A DNA stretch of 64,000 bases from Erythroxylum novogranatense. Taxonomy: Eukaryota > Streptophyta > Magnoliopsida > Malpighiales > Erythroxylaceae. The translations under genes and the position numbers were made by a program. Shown in pieces: positions 24,701-38,296 of the stretch. The notes below the pieces were generated by a model, which was given only the letters and a program-made list of their open reading frames with translations, was not told where the DNA came from and made no database searches. The stretch lies in contig CM057228.1 in the NCBI GenBank assembly GCA_029891385.1, positions 36,893,023 through 36,957,022 on the forward strand, given 5' to 3'. Each line of letters starts with the position of its first letter. Within the stretch, counting starts at the first letter, position 1.

Positions 24701-26067
24701 TCTCATTAGGGATGCCAATCTAGGGCTTAGAGTCATCATCATCATCCATAAACCATCTTTATATTTGAGGACATTGTTAGGGTTTGCATTTATGTTTTCT
24801 TTTTACCCTTTGGTTATAATAATCCGTTGCTTCAGAATTTGTATCTAAAGTGTCATCTTCCTAACATCCACAATGTAGATGACTTATAGATAGATTGATA
24901 TCCCAAAGGAAATGGCCATTCATATGACTAATATAAGAATATGTCCCATCTGCACGGACATAATGAACCGGAGGGTTACTCATAGCTCTTTATAGGAAAA
25001 TACTAAAGAGATCATCAACATTTATCCAGTGGATTGAGGATTTCTTCCCTTGACTTTTTATAGATTGATTTAACGGAGCCTTTGATAGAAGATTTGCATG
25101 GTAAAAGATTCTACGGTGGCCAAAAAATACTACGATTCCATTGTAAAGAGATTTTTGCAGTAAAATGAGGGATAAAATTTTTTAGCTAGCCTTCTAGTTT
25201 TGAATCAATGTGGTAAAGTACTCAATTTTAAGTAGCTACATTTTCAGTCTGCCAATTTAGTATTTTTTCGATAGGAGACATAAGTAAGTTCCTTATGAGG
25301 ATAGTTGTGTGGGTATCAAAAATGGGCAAGTTTTCATCCTAGTTGTCTCAGTTGTTTGGGGATTTGAATAATGGTAGTGTCTCCATATGATCTGTCTGTC
25401 ACCATATATAAAGCATTTGTTGTAAAGTTTGGAAGTACAAATTTAGAGCATGGTTTTACATATGATAAATAATTTGGTGATGTAGGGTAGCTATGATGGC
25501 TATGGGATCTTGTTCAACACCTATACTACGTAACCATGATGGCCGTGGGATCTTGTTCAACACCAACAATCTGGATTCGGACCTTCAATCGAGTAGAGAT
25601 GGTTGGGTCATTTAATTAAATATAAAAGTCGAGTTTTATTGTTAATATAACACTTCTATTGTTAAGGGTGGTGAGGAGAGTTCCAATAAGAGTATTTTGA
25701 TATTTTGTATATGTTGTATCTAACTGAGGTATTTGAGTAGTAGCTTGAATGCTTTTACCACTATAAAGAGTTAAAATTATTTTGACAGCCCTTATACAAA
25801 AATGAGTATATCCTTTCTCTTACCAAAAAGGTATTAGTTTAGAAAGAAATTCTAGAGTGATATATTGCTCTGTTGAAGTAGCTGGAAGGTCATACTGTTC
25901 CAACTTGAAACTTTGAATCATCTATTTCACTCGTAGTCTCTAAGTGGAGATTAAAGAATAGGTACTCTTAGTAAAAGATTGAGTTCGGTGATAAAGACTG
26001 ACCAATGGTATCTTTGTATCGTGAATTCTTGTATCTTTAAGGAGATAAGTTATTTCAACAAGGTTCT
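24700..26067 (-). other. Coding-like remains, possibly endogenous pararetrovirus
   Basis: On the - strand, a frame stays open for long stretches between isolated stops (clearest at about 24870-25110), which is unlike random AT-rich DNA. It ends at the A1 insertion. The fragment on the far side of the nest (59647-60360) is also on the - strand and resembles caulimovirid RT/RNase H, so these may be two parts of one old viral insertion. I do not recognise the encoded domain here. A direct repeat of about 27 bp (ATGGGATCTTGTTCAACACC core) occurs at about 25494-25565. Confidence 0.3.
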
Positions 26068-26923
26068 TGATCGAGTTATTGATGTGTGTTTAATTAACCT
26101 TGATAATCCACAAGCATACGAGTTATTTGTGTAGTACCTAAGGTATCGATCTCGCGAGGAGGGATAATGTAATCCTAAAATCTAAGGCCAAAACAAATCA
26201 CAAAAATTTAGAATGCAACGATCTAAAACAAAAATTCAATTCACTCAAGCAAATCAATTCAAGAATTAATCACGAAAATATTAATAATTCAGCAATTGCA
26301 ACACACACTCAAAAATCAACATATAGGAATTACCAGTTGAGAAAAAAAGAAATTTACCTATCTTTATCGCTAACCTAATTGATTATGAATTATTGGATTA
26401 TTGGTTCTAGACGGTCCTAAGGTTGATTACTCTCTCTCGAGTTATAATCATTAACCCTAAATTATAAACCCTTATCAGATTATAGAAGTTGCAATTTCTC
26501 AATTAACAACCTATCCAAAACCCTAACTAGATCTGTAGTTTTCTAATAAACTATCGGAACCCTATGCAAGATCTTTTTTTGCACAATTTACCGATTTGAT
26601 TTAATTCTAGTTCTATTAAATCACCTAACTCTCGTTAGCCTAATTTAATTATTTTTCTTTCGATTCACCCTCTCAATTTATTATCAAATTATGCACGTCC
26701 AGAATTAAATCACAATAAATCCAAATAACACAAAATTAATTAGATTTCATTAAATCAAAGATAAAACCTCGAGGGTGAGTTTAGAACATCATCAATATCC
26801 ACAAATCCTATCATCAACTGTTATTCCAATTCTATACAATAATAAAACTGAAAACAGTAGGAAATACGAATTGAACGAATGGCGGGAGGCAGCGACGTCA
26901 GAAAACTCTTGATTCGGGAAGTA

Positions 26924-29900
26924 TGTTGTGTTGGACCCCGAACCTTGAAGCAAAATTTAGAGATAATAAATGAAATTAAATGAGTGTTTTGTATGTGATT
27001 TGTATTATAGATGATTAGAATATTGGAATGTAAATCATGTATGGGTGATGAGTTGAGAAACCCTTAGTATGAATTATGGTGATATATATGATATATTATG
27101 CAAAAGCAAGAAAGGTATTTGGTAAATGGCATAATGATATTAAATAAGAGAAATCATATGCATTGAGGTTGAATGTAAAATAGAAATGTATATGCTGAAT
27201 TAAGGAAAATTAGAGAAAGATTGAAATAGATTTGGCCAAAGTAGCCTTCTTTGAAGTTGTAGCTTGATCTTTTATCCTTCCAACGAGACTAAGTATGCAT
27301 GTTTTCGAGATCGGAATTAAAAGTTATAGTTGATACAAGTTATGATGTTAATAAGTTTGATGTTAGTGACAGCTATGATACATGTTTGAGAATTGTGGTT
27401 TTGATGAATCAATTTAGTTGAGATTTGAGAAGTTCATGAATTGAAATTGTTGCTTGAAGTGTTCTGAAGTGTTTAAGCCTATGAATGAGTAAATGAGTGA
27501 AGATTATAAGAGTATATGATGTTAGTTTGAATGAGAGAAACATTGGAAGAAGGTTGAAGAAGTTTTGGAAATTTGCATGTCCGTTAAACGGGCATGGGAG
27601 TTCGTTTAACGGACAGCTTCAGGTCAAAAGGACCCCTTCCTAAACGGACATGGGAGTTCGTTTAACGGACAGCTTCAGGTCAAAAGGACCCCTTCCTATG
27701 TGTATGTCCGTTAGGCGGACATGGGTGTCCGTTTAATGGACTTTCTCGGAAGTTTTGGTGTTGTTTTGGTCGTGCGTGTCCGTTAAACGGACATGCCTGT
27801 CCGTTTAACGGATAGCTACGGGTCACTTGGAGAAATTTGCAATTTTCACTAGTTTTGAGGCTGAATCTCACTTCGAGGCCTCTAATACGAGTTGTAGATC
27901 TTGATCTTATCTTTCAAATGGAACTAGAACTAAGTCATTTGGATATTTGTAGATAAAGTTATGGTATTTGCACCAAAAGAGTTTCAAATCAATTTCTGTT
28001 TTTGAATATGTTGAGTTGTTTTGATCATAACTCACTCACCCGACCTCAGATTGAGGTGATTCTTGAACCATTGAATTCCTAACACATGTATATTCCTCTC
28101 CATGAAAATTTGCATCAATTGGAGTCAAATTGAAAAATTTTGATTGAATCATATACTGATCAGAATGTTTTGCCTCATTCTGAGCTTGCTATTTTCCTCC
28201 CTCATCCGACCCTATCACATCATTTGCTTATATCTTTTCCGTCCGACATTCGAATGAATCGGTTCTTGAAGCGTTGGATTCCTAAGACAATGAAGTTCAT
28301 GATTATGTAAAAATTATGAATTTTAGAGATTTAATTGAGCAAGATTAATTGAATCAAAGAGAGACAGGAAAGTTTATGAACATAGTTCAGTATTTTGCAA
28401 ATTTAGGGGTCTGCGGAGATCCGATTGAAGCGAGGTTTGAGGAGAAATAAAGTTAAGACATGGGGCTACAATTGTTATGAAGAAAGGAAAATTCATTTTA
28501 GCCTTTAAGAATGTTTATTTGTGGAAGGAAGTGAATTCTAGAATCTGTGTTAGTAAAATGATATGTTCGACATGTTTGGACTATAACTTTTGATATAGTG
28601 CTCCGAATTGGACGATTCTTGAGGCTTTATGAAGTTAAGACATAGAGGAACAATTCTCTAGAAGGAAATTTTAGCAAATTCCTTCATTTAGAAGTGAGAA
28701 TAATTGTCCAAAAGTGAGCATAACTTAAAGAGACATTCAAGGGCAAATTGGGAAGTTAACTTAGAGTTTTGAGTTTAAGGCTTATGAGACAAGGGCAAAA
28801 GGGTCTTTACCCTTAAATTTAATGACTTGGCTGATATTTAAAGGAGGAGTGTCGTTTTTCTAAGGAAGAAGCTCAAAAATTCCAGAAGAAAAGAAAGAGA
28901 AAGAAGAAAGAAGAAGGAGAAAGAGAGAAGAGAAGAGGAAAGCTCGTGGGAGAGAAGAAGAAGGAGGAAGAAGAGGAGGATTTCTAAGTTTTTAAACTTG
29001 GTTTTCCATGGAATCATGAAGGAAAAGAGGGAAGGAGAAGAGATCTCCCCTTTAAGCCAAAAAGCATTTTCGAAAATGGGAAGAGAGAAAGGTAAGAGAA
29101 TCTTTAAGGTTGAGTTTTTAGTGTGTTGTTAGTTTAGAAATATGGCAAAGGTATTGGGTTTGTGTTTGGTGATGTTTATGATATGAGTTTTGGTTATGGA
29201 AGATTTTAGAGAGAGAAAGCTTAGTGAAGAAGATGATGAATAGTGACAATTATAAGGTTTTTGAAGTTTCTTTATTTTGGTTGGAGTTTTCCAACCCAGA
29301 TGAGCTATAAAGAGGTTAGAGGGAAGTTGATAAGGGTTTTTAGGGTTTTAAAAAGGAAATTCGAAAATTGAAGAGGAATTGATGAATTGTTGGTTTTTTT
29401 TAGGCAATCAAGGGTTAATCCAAGAGCAAAAGGAAGGAGACAAGTGAATTGTGGATTTTCGACTATAAGGTGGGTAATGTGTTTATTTCTCAAATTATAA
29501 GTTAATTATAAATGTTGATTTTTATAAGCCATTGATTTTGCAAATGATTGAATCAATTTCTTTTAGAATGTTTATAAATTGTTTAGCAAATGGATTTTCA
29601 AATGATTTTACCAAGTTGAAATACTCGTATGAGTTTCATTATGATTAATTGGTTGAAAGTTTTAATATGAGAACTTGTGTGACATGATATTTAGATGATT
29701 TGCATTTGTCTTAAGTATGCAATTTTCTATGTGATTGATGGTTTGGAAATTTTTAAAGAAATGTATACATGTGACATGCTCATGAAATCAAGCTTTCAAA
29801 AAGTGCCATATGGGCAAAGAACTTTTCAATGCATGATTACGTGTTATGTGGGTTTCAGCGTAGTCCTCATGTGGAGTCAATGCACTTTGGTCTCATTCTT

Positions 29901-31441
29901 ATAGCCTTCTCCCGGCTGCCCGCAAGTGGCATGAAATTCCTTTTAGGACTCCCTCATGTGTACGACTACACAAGACTATTTTATGGAATTGTGTAGTCAT
30001 TATGTGTTTTGGACATGCCAAACCATTTTGATGTGTTATAGCAATTGATATTATTTGAAATGTGGTGCATTTATATGTGATGTGATTCATGTGTTGCCGT
30101 TATACTCATAAATCTGTAAAAAAAAAAGATTTGGGATTTTCAAATGATGGTGGTTTGAAAGCAGTTGTAAATGTTTATGAAAGATTTTGGAAAGTAAAGA
30201 GTTTTTGGAAAATACACCTTCGATGTTTTTGAGCAACAAAAAGAAAGGTTTGAAAATATTTACTTATCATTTGTTTAATAAACATGTTATCCACGAGCTT
30301 CCGAGCTCACCCCCCCTTCATCCCCATCTCCAGGTATTTGTGCAGGAGATCGGATGAAAGACATCAGGATATCAGCATTTGCACATGATTTGTAATTGTG
30401 TATTTGTTTTAAGATTATTAGAAATGGTCTGTGGCTTGGAATGCCATTAGAGTATTGTAAGCTTTTGGGTTTCGTATGTAAAATTGTATTGAGTTATGAA
30501 TGTATTTGGGATATATATGTATAGACATAGATGAATGTATTTGATGTTGGGATGAGTTTGATGGATGTATTGGAATATATGTATATGGATATGGATGATT
30601 GTACTGGATTTTGAGATTTTAGTTTGAATGTGATCATTATGAATTATTATGGAAATGGCTTGAAGTGGTTTATAACTTAGGATTGCGTTACTGCTGAGAT
30701 CCCGGACGGAGGGTCCGGTTGATCATGATGTATGTGTGATGTTTTAAAGTGATTTTGCTAATTGCAGATTTTGGATAGGTTAAATTGCGTAGTTATCTTT
30801 GCCGGATTTTATATGGTAGTATATGGATTGTATGAGATTGTGTAAGAATTTATGAATTGATTGACATGAGTACGAGTATGTTATGGTAAAGAATAAGTCT
30901 ATGATGAATAAGAAGAATCAAATATTGATATTAGTATGAGTTATAGATGAAAAGCATGATTAAGAAAGCAAGAAAGAAAAGAAAACAAAATTTACACTGT
31001 TTTCGGATGGATTAGTCATAAGGGTTTCTAACGCGACAAGTGTTTATGTTCACGCTTCGGATGTCGGAATCTGAAAATCTATTCGAACCCTCCATTTGTA
31101 TGATTTGATTTCAAGATGACTATTTAATTGCATGTGAATTCGTTTGGTATCTGAAGTGATCCGATTCATTGCTTTCGTTTCGTTTCGGATTCGAGTAGTA
31201 TGTGTATTCGATCCTAGCGAATTGATCTATTTGTTTGGCATTCGTATTCGATTCATATCCGATTTTCATTGATATTAGATTTCAGTCGGATTCGATCCTT
31301 TTAGCTTCGCATTTGTTTCGTGTCACTTGTTTTCTTTCGCTTTTGAATTCTATTTCAAGAGTGCTCTTGATAGGTTTAAGCAGTGGAGTTCAAGTGTTAA
31401 ATGTAAGAAGTTGGGTCTCGGAAACGGGATCCAACATGTTG
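26924..31441 (+). mobile_element. Solo LTR 'X2' inserted in the A1 3' LTR
   Basis: The LTR proper is 26929-31436 (4508 bp), TGTTGGACCCCGAACC..CGGGATCCAACA, between TGTTG copies at 26924-26928 and 31437-31441. It is the inverted counterpart of X1: ends correspond, and the modules CATGCATACTTAGTCTCGTTGG..GGCCAAAT (27290-27225 complement) match 18961-19045 of X1. Blocks at 29900-29935 and 30292-30360 are shared with the G1 LTR. A weak TATA-like GATATTTAAAGG is at 28833 on the + strand, followed by GA-rich leader sequence. No ORF is credible. Confidence 0.85.
27577..27815. repeat. X2 palindrome island: GTCCGTTTAACGGAC units
   Basis: At least seven dyads of the form GTCCGTTWAACGGAC (some degenerate) are embedded in two near-identical 70-bp copies (from about 27577 and 27640) plus further units to 27815. 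An ORF rich in PLNGH repeats across it is a by-product of the array. Confidence 0.9.
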
Positions 31442-31667
31442 AGTCAACTTCTTATCTTTTTCTCTCTTCCTTCTTCTATTTCTCCATCTCTCGATAATTC
31501 TTTCAAGGGTTTCTCTAAAAGTGGTTGATACCAAAAGCTCCCTCTTCATCTTTGTATTATTCTTTAAATACCTTTTGTGTTCTGAGCAGCCCTAGGGTTT
31601 TTTGGGGTCTAAAAGGTCTAAAAAATCCCTTAAAACTTGACGTTTTTTAGTGTCTGCACTTTGTCCG

Positions 31668-31865
31668 ATGCAGGCCATGACTATGGTCCTGCAGGCTAGG
31701 ATCGTGGGCCACATCCACACCTTTTTTCACGATCATGGTATGCAGGCCACGATCATCAGCCATGTTCTGGACTTCTGTCACGATCGTGGCATATGGGCTA
31801 TGATCGTGGGCCAATTCCAGTGCTTCTGTCACAATCATGGCATAGGCCACGATCATGGGCCATTA
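31668..31865. repeat. A1 LTR palindrome island: CACGATCGTGG units
   Basis: About eight copies of CACGATCATGG/CACGATCGTGG and their complements (GGCCACGATC) are separated by 15-20 bp of loosely repeated sequence. The equivalent part of the other A1 LTR is not present in the window. Confidence 0.85.
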
Positions 31866-32114
31866 TTTCTACTTGAATGTCTTTGAAACTTTTCTGTTTT
31901 TCGATGTTGACCCTGAAACACTAACAAACACATCAAGGTACGTCAAAAACATAATAATTAAGCTCAAAGGCTTGTATTAACTTATATCACAATTAAAACA
32001 TAAATAATTAACAAACTAACACAATTCTCACCTAAACACACATTAAATAATTGAATTAATAATTAAATACATATTAAACTAAGCCCTAAAACATGCTGCA
32101 ATTCAGACTTATCA

Positions 32115-33400
32115 ACATCCCTACACTTAAATGTTTCCTTGTCCTCAAGAAAACAAAACAACAAATACACAAAATCATATAACACACAATGTAGTAATGA
32201 GAGAATGACTTCAACTTTATGAAATAAATTTAATTTTAAACACAATCATTCAAGTTTTATCAAATCAGTAATAAGTAAAATCAACATCTAAGAGCTTTGA
32301 ACTAAATATACATATTACTTCAAATTTAAATGTTAAATTATTCACCCTTTTCAATTGTACACACACATTAATAATTATTTGGTCATTCAAACTTTGTAAC
32401 TACTCCTAAGTACGTATTCATGAAAAGTCAAACTATTTACAAGTTCTGTAGATTTTATTAGAAAACACTTTTTTTTATTATTGAGCATGGACTTAGTCTT
32501 TTACTCGGAGGAAAGCATTGGTGATAATGTCGATCTGGTTGCTCAACTAATTCATTTTTATTAAGTTGCTTGGTTGAAATATCATTATAGACTTTTGAGG
32601 TGGAGGCACATATTTGTGACGCGTGTCGATCTGGTTACTTAACTACCTCACATTTTCAACTGGTTACTAACTCTAGTCATAACTCGAAGGCCAACAGAAT
32701 AGTTATTTATTAACTAACACATTTTTTACATTTTCCACCTTGTTGCTTAAGTTATTCTTTTTTATGAAAAAGTACAAAGGTACTTACGTCAAAAGACACA
32801 AAATTATGAATGAGTGTGACAATTTCGAGGGTGACAACTCACACTAAATTCTAATTAAGTAACATATTTAGCTAAGGAACCTAATTCACTAATTTTACAA
32901 GCTAATGACTATTTATAACCTAATATACTATGTTCAAAATTAAATCAATTTCAATCCATCTACCATTGACCCAATGACACAATTCACAAAATACAACCTA
33001 AAAAAACTATCATACAATATGCAAAATTCACGTTCAAAATAAAACACATAACCCTCTCCAAACTTGAACAACACGTTATCCTCAATGTGAGAAGGAGACA
33101 ATAAACACGCATGGCATTAAGAAACATAAACTTAAGTTAGAAAAAAAGACTGAATTTAAAAAGAAAAAGGTTAGAGCAAAGCCTCACGATGATGGAGACA
33201 GGAACAAATTGGTTGAACCCCTGAGATTGTTGTCTTATCTATGAATTACTTAAAGAGAGTGAGGGACTTAGTGATCCCAGATTAATTCACATTCCCAAAG
33301 TTTTATTGACAGTTCAAAATAACCCTAACTAACTCAATGATTTAAATCGAACTACTAAATGTGCTAATTTGTGGTCTTTAACTTGAACTTGCATCCATTG
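32115..33400 (-). other. A1 3' internal non-coding region
   Basis: AT-rich sequence lies between integrase and the 3' LTR. It includes two similar segments with GTCGATCTGGTTGCT/ACTTAACTA (about 32530 and 32625). No readable env-like frame is seen. Confidence 0.5.
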
Positions 33401-34401
33401 AGGTGTCTTAATTATTAAAATAGAAGGAAATCACTTCCTTGTCCTTGGGAATCGCTCCTCTGAGATATGGCTTGCAACGATGCTTGCTGACTTTAAAAGT
33501 TTCCTTATTAGCATTTTCTAGTTTGAGGGCTCCATGATCGAAAACTTGAATGATCGTAAAAGTTCCACTCTATTAAGATTTTAACTTCCCTAGAAACAGC
33601 CTCAACGTTGAATTATATATTAGAACGACATCTCTTACTTTAAATTCCTTTTGTTTAAGAGGAGGATCGTTTCATTTCTTTACCTTTTCTTTATATAGTT
33701 TGGCGTTTTCGTACACATTGTAACAAAACTCTTCAAGTTCGTCCAGTTGTAGAAGTCTCTTTTTGCCTACTTGCTTTCAATCAAATTTTAATGCTTTAAT
33801 TGCCCAGTATGCCTGATGTTCTAGTTTGACTGGCAAATGACAAGCTTTTCCATACATAAGCCTATAAGGAATTATTTCGATAGGTGTTTTGAAAGCAGTC
33901 CTAATAAGCCCATAAGGCATCATCTAGCTTTATTGCCCAATCCTTTTCGGATTTGTTCATCTTTTTTTCCAAAATTAGTTTTAGTTCCTGGTTGACAACT
34001 TCCACTTGACCGTTAGTCTGTGGATGGTACGGTGTAGCAACATGGTGGTGCACTCCATATTTTTTTAACAAGGCATTAAGAGATCTGCTGCAAAAATGTT
34101 TAGCTCCATCACTTACTATCGTACGTGGCATTCCAAACTGTTTGAATAACCATTCAATGAACTTTTGGACCACCTTTCCACCATTGGTTGGAGATGCTAC
34201 CGCTTCGACCCAATGTAAAGCATAATCCACTCCCATTAGAATGTACATGTTTTCCATTGAAGATGGGAAAGGAACCATAAAGTCGATGCCCCATAAATTG
34301 AAGACTTCCACTTCTAAAATGTTGGATGAAGACATCTCATCTCTTTTTATTCTCTGGCATCCATTGCATTGTGCTACGAAAGTTTGAGCATCCTTAAACA
34401 A
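33400..34401 (-). pseudogene. A1 integrase, broken
   Basis: The open part 33901-34401 (166 codons) contains CNGCQRIKRDEM, the zinc-finger CxxC end, then EVFNLWGIDFMVPFP (first catalytic Asp), YALHWVEAVASPTN, PRTIVSDGAKHFCS (second catalytic Asp) and PYHPQTNGQVEVVNQELK (catalytic Glu). Athila-like sequence continues to about 33400 (WNDPPL..KQKEFKVRD and KHRCKPYLRG stretches) with stops. The usual SDGG is SDGA here. Confidence 0.88.
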
Positions 34402-34850
34402 TTATGGCCAATAAAATCCACTCTCGAGTATCCGAGCCGCCATTTTGTTGGCTCCATAATGTTCAACATACTGACCTTCATGACATTACTTTGAGATGTC
34501 TAACATTTCTTCGTTTGGAACACATCATCGCATTAACCCATCAACACATGCTCTGTATAAAATTGGCTCATTATATATATATAAGTTACAATCATGCAAG
34601 AATCTCTTTTTTGTTGGAAAGATAAATCTGAAGGAAGTTTACCACTAGCAACTTAATTTGCGATATTGAAAAACTATGGTGTAGTCAAACTTTCGAGTAG
34701 CATCAGGGTTTCATTGGGAAAATTTTCATTAATATTGTCGCTTGGCTTGCATTCCCCTCCTTCCAGTCTGGATAAGTGGTTTGCAACCATATTTTTTGCT
34801 CCCTTTTTATCTCTCACCTTTATATCAAATTCTTGTAAAAGTAATACCCA

Positions 34851-36157
34851 TCAAATGAGCCTTGGTTTTGCATCTTTTTTGTTGAAAAGGTATTTTATTG
34901 CCACATGATCGATGAATACAAATACCTTTGACCCCAAAAGGTATTGTCGAAACTTATCACACGTGTACACTACTGCGAGTAATTCCTTCTCTGTAGTGGT
35001 GTAATTCAACTGAGGTTCTGCAAGGTTCTTGTTGGCATAATAGATTGTATGTAACCTTTTATCTGTCTTTTGGCCCAATACATAACCTATTGCTTGGTCG
35101 CTCGCATCACACATAACTTAAAATGGAAGTGTCTAATCTAGTGGTGATAGAATTGGTGCTGATATTAATGCCTTCTTTAGTTTGTTGAATGCAAACATAC
35201 ACTTGTCATCAAACAGGAAGGGTACATCCTTAACTAAAAGGTTTGTCAAAGTTCTTGCAATTTGTTAAAAGTCTTTGACGAATTGACGGTAAAATCCTAC
35301 GTGACCTAAGAATCCCCGAACACGTTTTACATTGCTTGGAGGTGGAAGTTTCTCTATCACTTCTATTTTTTCTCTGTCGACTTTAAATCCTTAGTGTGAG
35401 ATTTTATGCCTTATCACTATTCCCTCTTGCACCATAAAATGACATTTCTCCCAATTCAACACCAAGTGTGATTCTTCACGTCTTTGAAAAACTTTTTCCA
35501 AATTAGTTAAACACATTTCAAAAGAATCTCCAAAAACTAAAAACTCATCTATGAACACCTCCATTATATCTTCTATCATATCAACGAAGATAGACATTAT
35601 ACATATTTGAAATGTAGTCGGGGCATTACATAGTTCGAAAGGCATCCGTCTGTACGTGAATATACCATAAGGGCAGGTGAATGTAGTATTTTCTTTATTA
35701 TTAAGGTAGATGAAGATCTGATTATATTCTAAATATCCATCTAGGAAGCAATAAAACGAATGACTAACTACCCTTTCTATCATCTAGTCTATGAATGGGA
35801 GAGGAAATGATCTTTCTTCGTCACTGAGTTGAGTTTGCAATAATCTATGCATACTCTCCATCCTGTGACCATTCTTGTTGAAACTACTTCTCCACTATCA
35901 ATTTCTATTACCTCCATTCCACCCTTCTTAAGTACACATTGTACTAGACTGATCTATTCATTATCGGAGATCGGATAAATTATCCACGTATCTAAGAGTT
36001 TGATTATCTCCTTCTTGACCACCTCTTTCATGTTAGGGTTCAACCTTTGTTGACGCTTCCTCACCATTCTACATCCTTCCTCTAGGTTTATTCGATGCAT
36101 GTAAACATTTGGGTTTATACCTTGAATATCAGCAATCTGCCATTCGATGGATTTCAT
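34851..36157 (-). pseudogene. A1 reverse transcriptase and RNase H, broken
   Basis: 36157-35954 holds EWQIADIQGINPNVYMHRI and RLNPNMKEVVKKEIIKLLD, the Athila RT opening. 35783-35391 holds FTCPYGIFTYRRMPFELCNAP and FIDEFLVFGDSFEMCL, where the catalytic F-x-D-D is degraded to FIDE, then LVLNWEKCHFMVQEGIV. 35114-34851 is RNase H ([36 protein letters not shown]). Stops separate the parts, and the FIDE change alone would inactivate the polymerase. Confidence 0.88.
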
Positions 36158-36334
36158 TCATTTTCTAACAATTTCTACCTCCTTACTTTCTTGTTTCTCG
36201 TTCAATTGATTGGAGATGATTATCGGTAACGTTTAACCTTTACCTAGAAGGGTATATCTGAGATGTGCAGGTAAAGGTTTAAGCTCTGATTTGGGTGGGT
36301 TTTTTTTTGTAGATGGTGGTATGGGTGCTTCGGT

Positions 36335-38090
36335 TTAAACCAATTTATCTTGATACATTTGAACGTCTGACTCCTCCATCTCATCGTCTCCTTTAGATTC
36401 AAGTTTTTGATATCCATAGTCTGTCTCCGCTTCCACTAACTGTACTTTTGTGATGCAAATTTCAACTTGTTCTTGCAAATTTTTATCCATAATTTCAACC
36501 TTCATGCATGCACTGCTCGCTGTTGGATTCTTTAAAGCCTTATTCATATTGAATTCAATATGATCCTTACCTATTCAAAGTGTTAATTTCCCTTCGTGAA
36601 CGTCAATTATGGCTTTCCCTGTATTCATAAATGGTCGACATAGGATCAGTGGACAGTTCTTATCTTCTTCAAAATCGAGAACCATAAAATTTACAGGAAT
36701 AATAAACTTGTCCACTTGCATCAAAATGTCTTCCACTATTCCAAATGGTCTTTTAATATATTGATCAGCCAACTGAATTAACATCGATGTTAGCTTGACC
36801 TTACCCAGCCCCAACTTCCTGAATATTGATTAAGGTATAAGAATCGCACAAGCACTTTGTAAATTCAAATTCACTAATCACACAGGGTATTGTGAAGCTC
36901 CCTAGATCCTTTAATTTAGATGACATATAGCTGGTGACTATGGAACTGCAGGTGCTAGTTAGAGCTACCATCTGATTATCTTCCCAAGTAAGCTTCTTTA
37001 ATAATATTAAAAAATTTGGCATATTTAGGTATATGTTTCAGCGCCTCTACAAATGAGAGATTTATCTATAACGTCTTTAACTTCTCAACGAATTTTGCAA
37101 ATTGTGCATTTAACTTCTTTTTTTGTAATCGTTGAGGAAAAGAGATATTGGGTTGATGCGGTGGAGGGGCGACATAAGGAGGGTATTTGCTCATATTCAC
37201 TTCTTTCTCTTTTTCTTGATTTTTCTCAACATGATGGATGGGCTCCTCCATTGTCTTTGTGGGTAGTTCAAGTTCCTTCCCACTTTGAAGTGTAATAGCC
37301 TTTAGTTGCTCCCTCGATTTTGTTCCTGAAGTGCTAGGAAGAATTCCAACATTTTATGTAGAGAAAGTGTCTGACAATTGATTTGCCCGGACCTCTAGAT
37401 TGTGGAATGAAGAGGCATGGTTCTTTGTTACCTGTTCAAATTTTTCTTCCAGCTTTTTTGTACATCGTCTAGAGCTGCGTCAATCGTGCCTTTCGTATGT
37501 GGGGTTACTCCATTATAGAATGTTTGCAACAAGAATTCCTTGGGTAAGTTATGGTGTGGGCATTTCTGTTGCAAATCCTTATATCGTTCCCACACTTCAT
37601 AGATTGATTACCCATTATTTTGCTGGAATTTGGTAATCTCCTTGATAATCTTCGTGGTCTTGGTAAGGGGAAATACTTATCTAAAAAGGTACAAACTAAT
37701 TGATCTCAAGTTGTGACATTGGTTGGGTTAGGAGAATGATACGAAACCTTTGCTCTATCTCTAAGGGTAAAAGGATGCATCGTCTGACATCTGATGGTAC
37801 CGAAAGGTATCACAAATTTTTAAGGAAATTCCTTATATGTGCATTGGGATCTACATTCGTTAGTCCATATAACTACACAATTTGTTAAAGCATGTTTAGG
37901 AGGGTTGGTTTAATTTCAAAAGATACTGCTTGTACGAGTGGCCTAGCTACTCCATGTTATCCGCATTGAACCTTGGTCTTATGAAGTCCATAAGGGTTTT
38001 GTTGACATCCTTGGTTCACTTCGTGATCCAAATCTTGCTGAAATTCCTTGGTCATTGTTACTTTCATGATTTCTTCTTCTTCTTCACGTT
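36335..38090 (-). pseudogene. A1 gag and protease, broken
   Basis: From about 38070 the - strand gives MTKEFQQDLDHEV, then Athila gag blocks FPLTKTTKIIKEITKF, YEVWERYKDLQQKCPHH and LLQTFYNGV at about 37450-37680. The protease part (36575-37022) has PCVISEFEF-like sequence, a LADQYIKRPFGIVEDILMQVDKFIIPVNF block and LILCRPFMNTGKAIIDVHEG, matching the Athila protease end. Numerous stops break it. Confidence 0.8.
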
Positions 38091-38274
38091 GAGCTTTCCT
38101 AATGGATCATTCTAATCGAGCGATGTCTAACTCTAAGGTTTCAATTACAAGACTCGTTCTTCTCGTGACTCTTGTGTTCATGCAAGAGCACAGTTTCATA
38201 ATAGAAAGAAAGAAAGAACAGAAAACAAAAACTAACTAAAATGTCGTAAATTAAAGAATTAAACTAATCGCCTC

Positions 38275-38296
38275 CCCGACAATGATGCCAAAACCT
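38275..38296 (-). other. A1 primer-binding region
   Basis: The - strand reads AAGGTTTTGGCATCATTGTC followed by GGGGAGG next to the 5' LTR. It is a decayed match to the TGGCGCC..GTTGCCGGGGA region used by Athila/Tat elements. Confidence 0.65.

Larger units (their letters stand above)
26068..32114 (-). repeat. A1 3' LTR, split by X2
   Basis: 26068-26928 aligns with 38297-38825 for about 520 bp (shared CCTAAATTATAAACCC, TTCTCAATTAACAACC and others). After X2 and its TGTTG duplication, the LTR resumes at 31442. It ends at 32114, where ATCAACATCCCTACAC marks the junction with a PPT-like purine run on the - strand. A palindrome island is at 31668-31865. Confidence 0.82.

Noticed and set aside
27680..27871. 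ORF with repeated PLNGH motif
   Set aside because: It is generated by the palindrome array in X2. No start context, and no counterpart in X1 or X3.
31647..31886. Overlapping ORFs on both strands with repeated His/Asp motifs
   Set aside because: They arise from the CACGATCGTGG palindrome array in the A1 LTR, which reads similarly on both strands.
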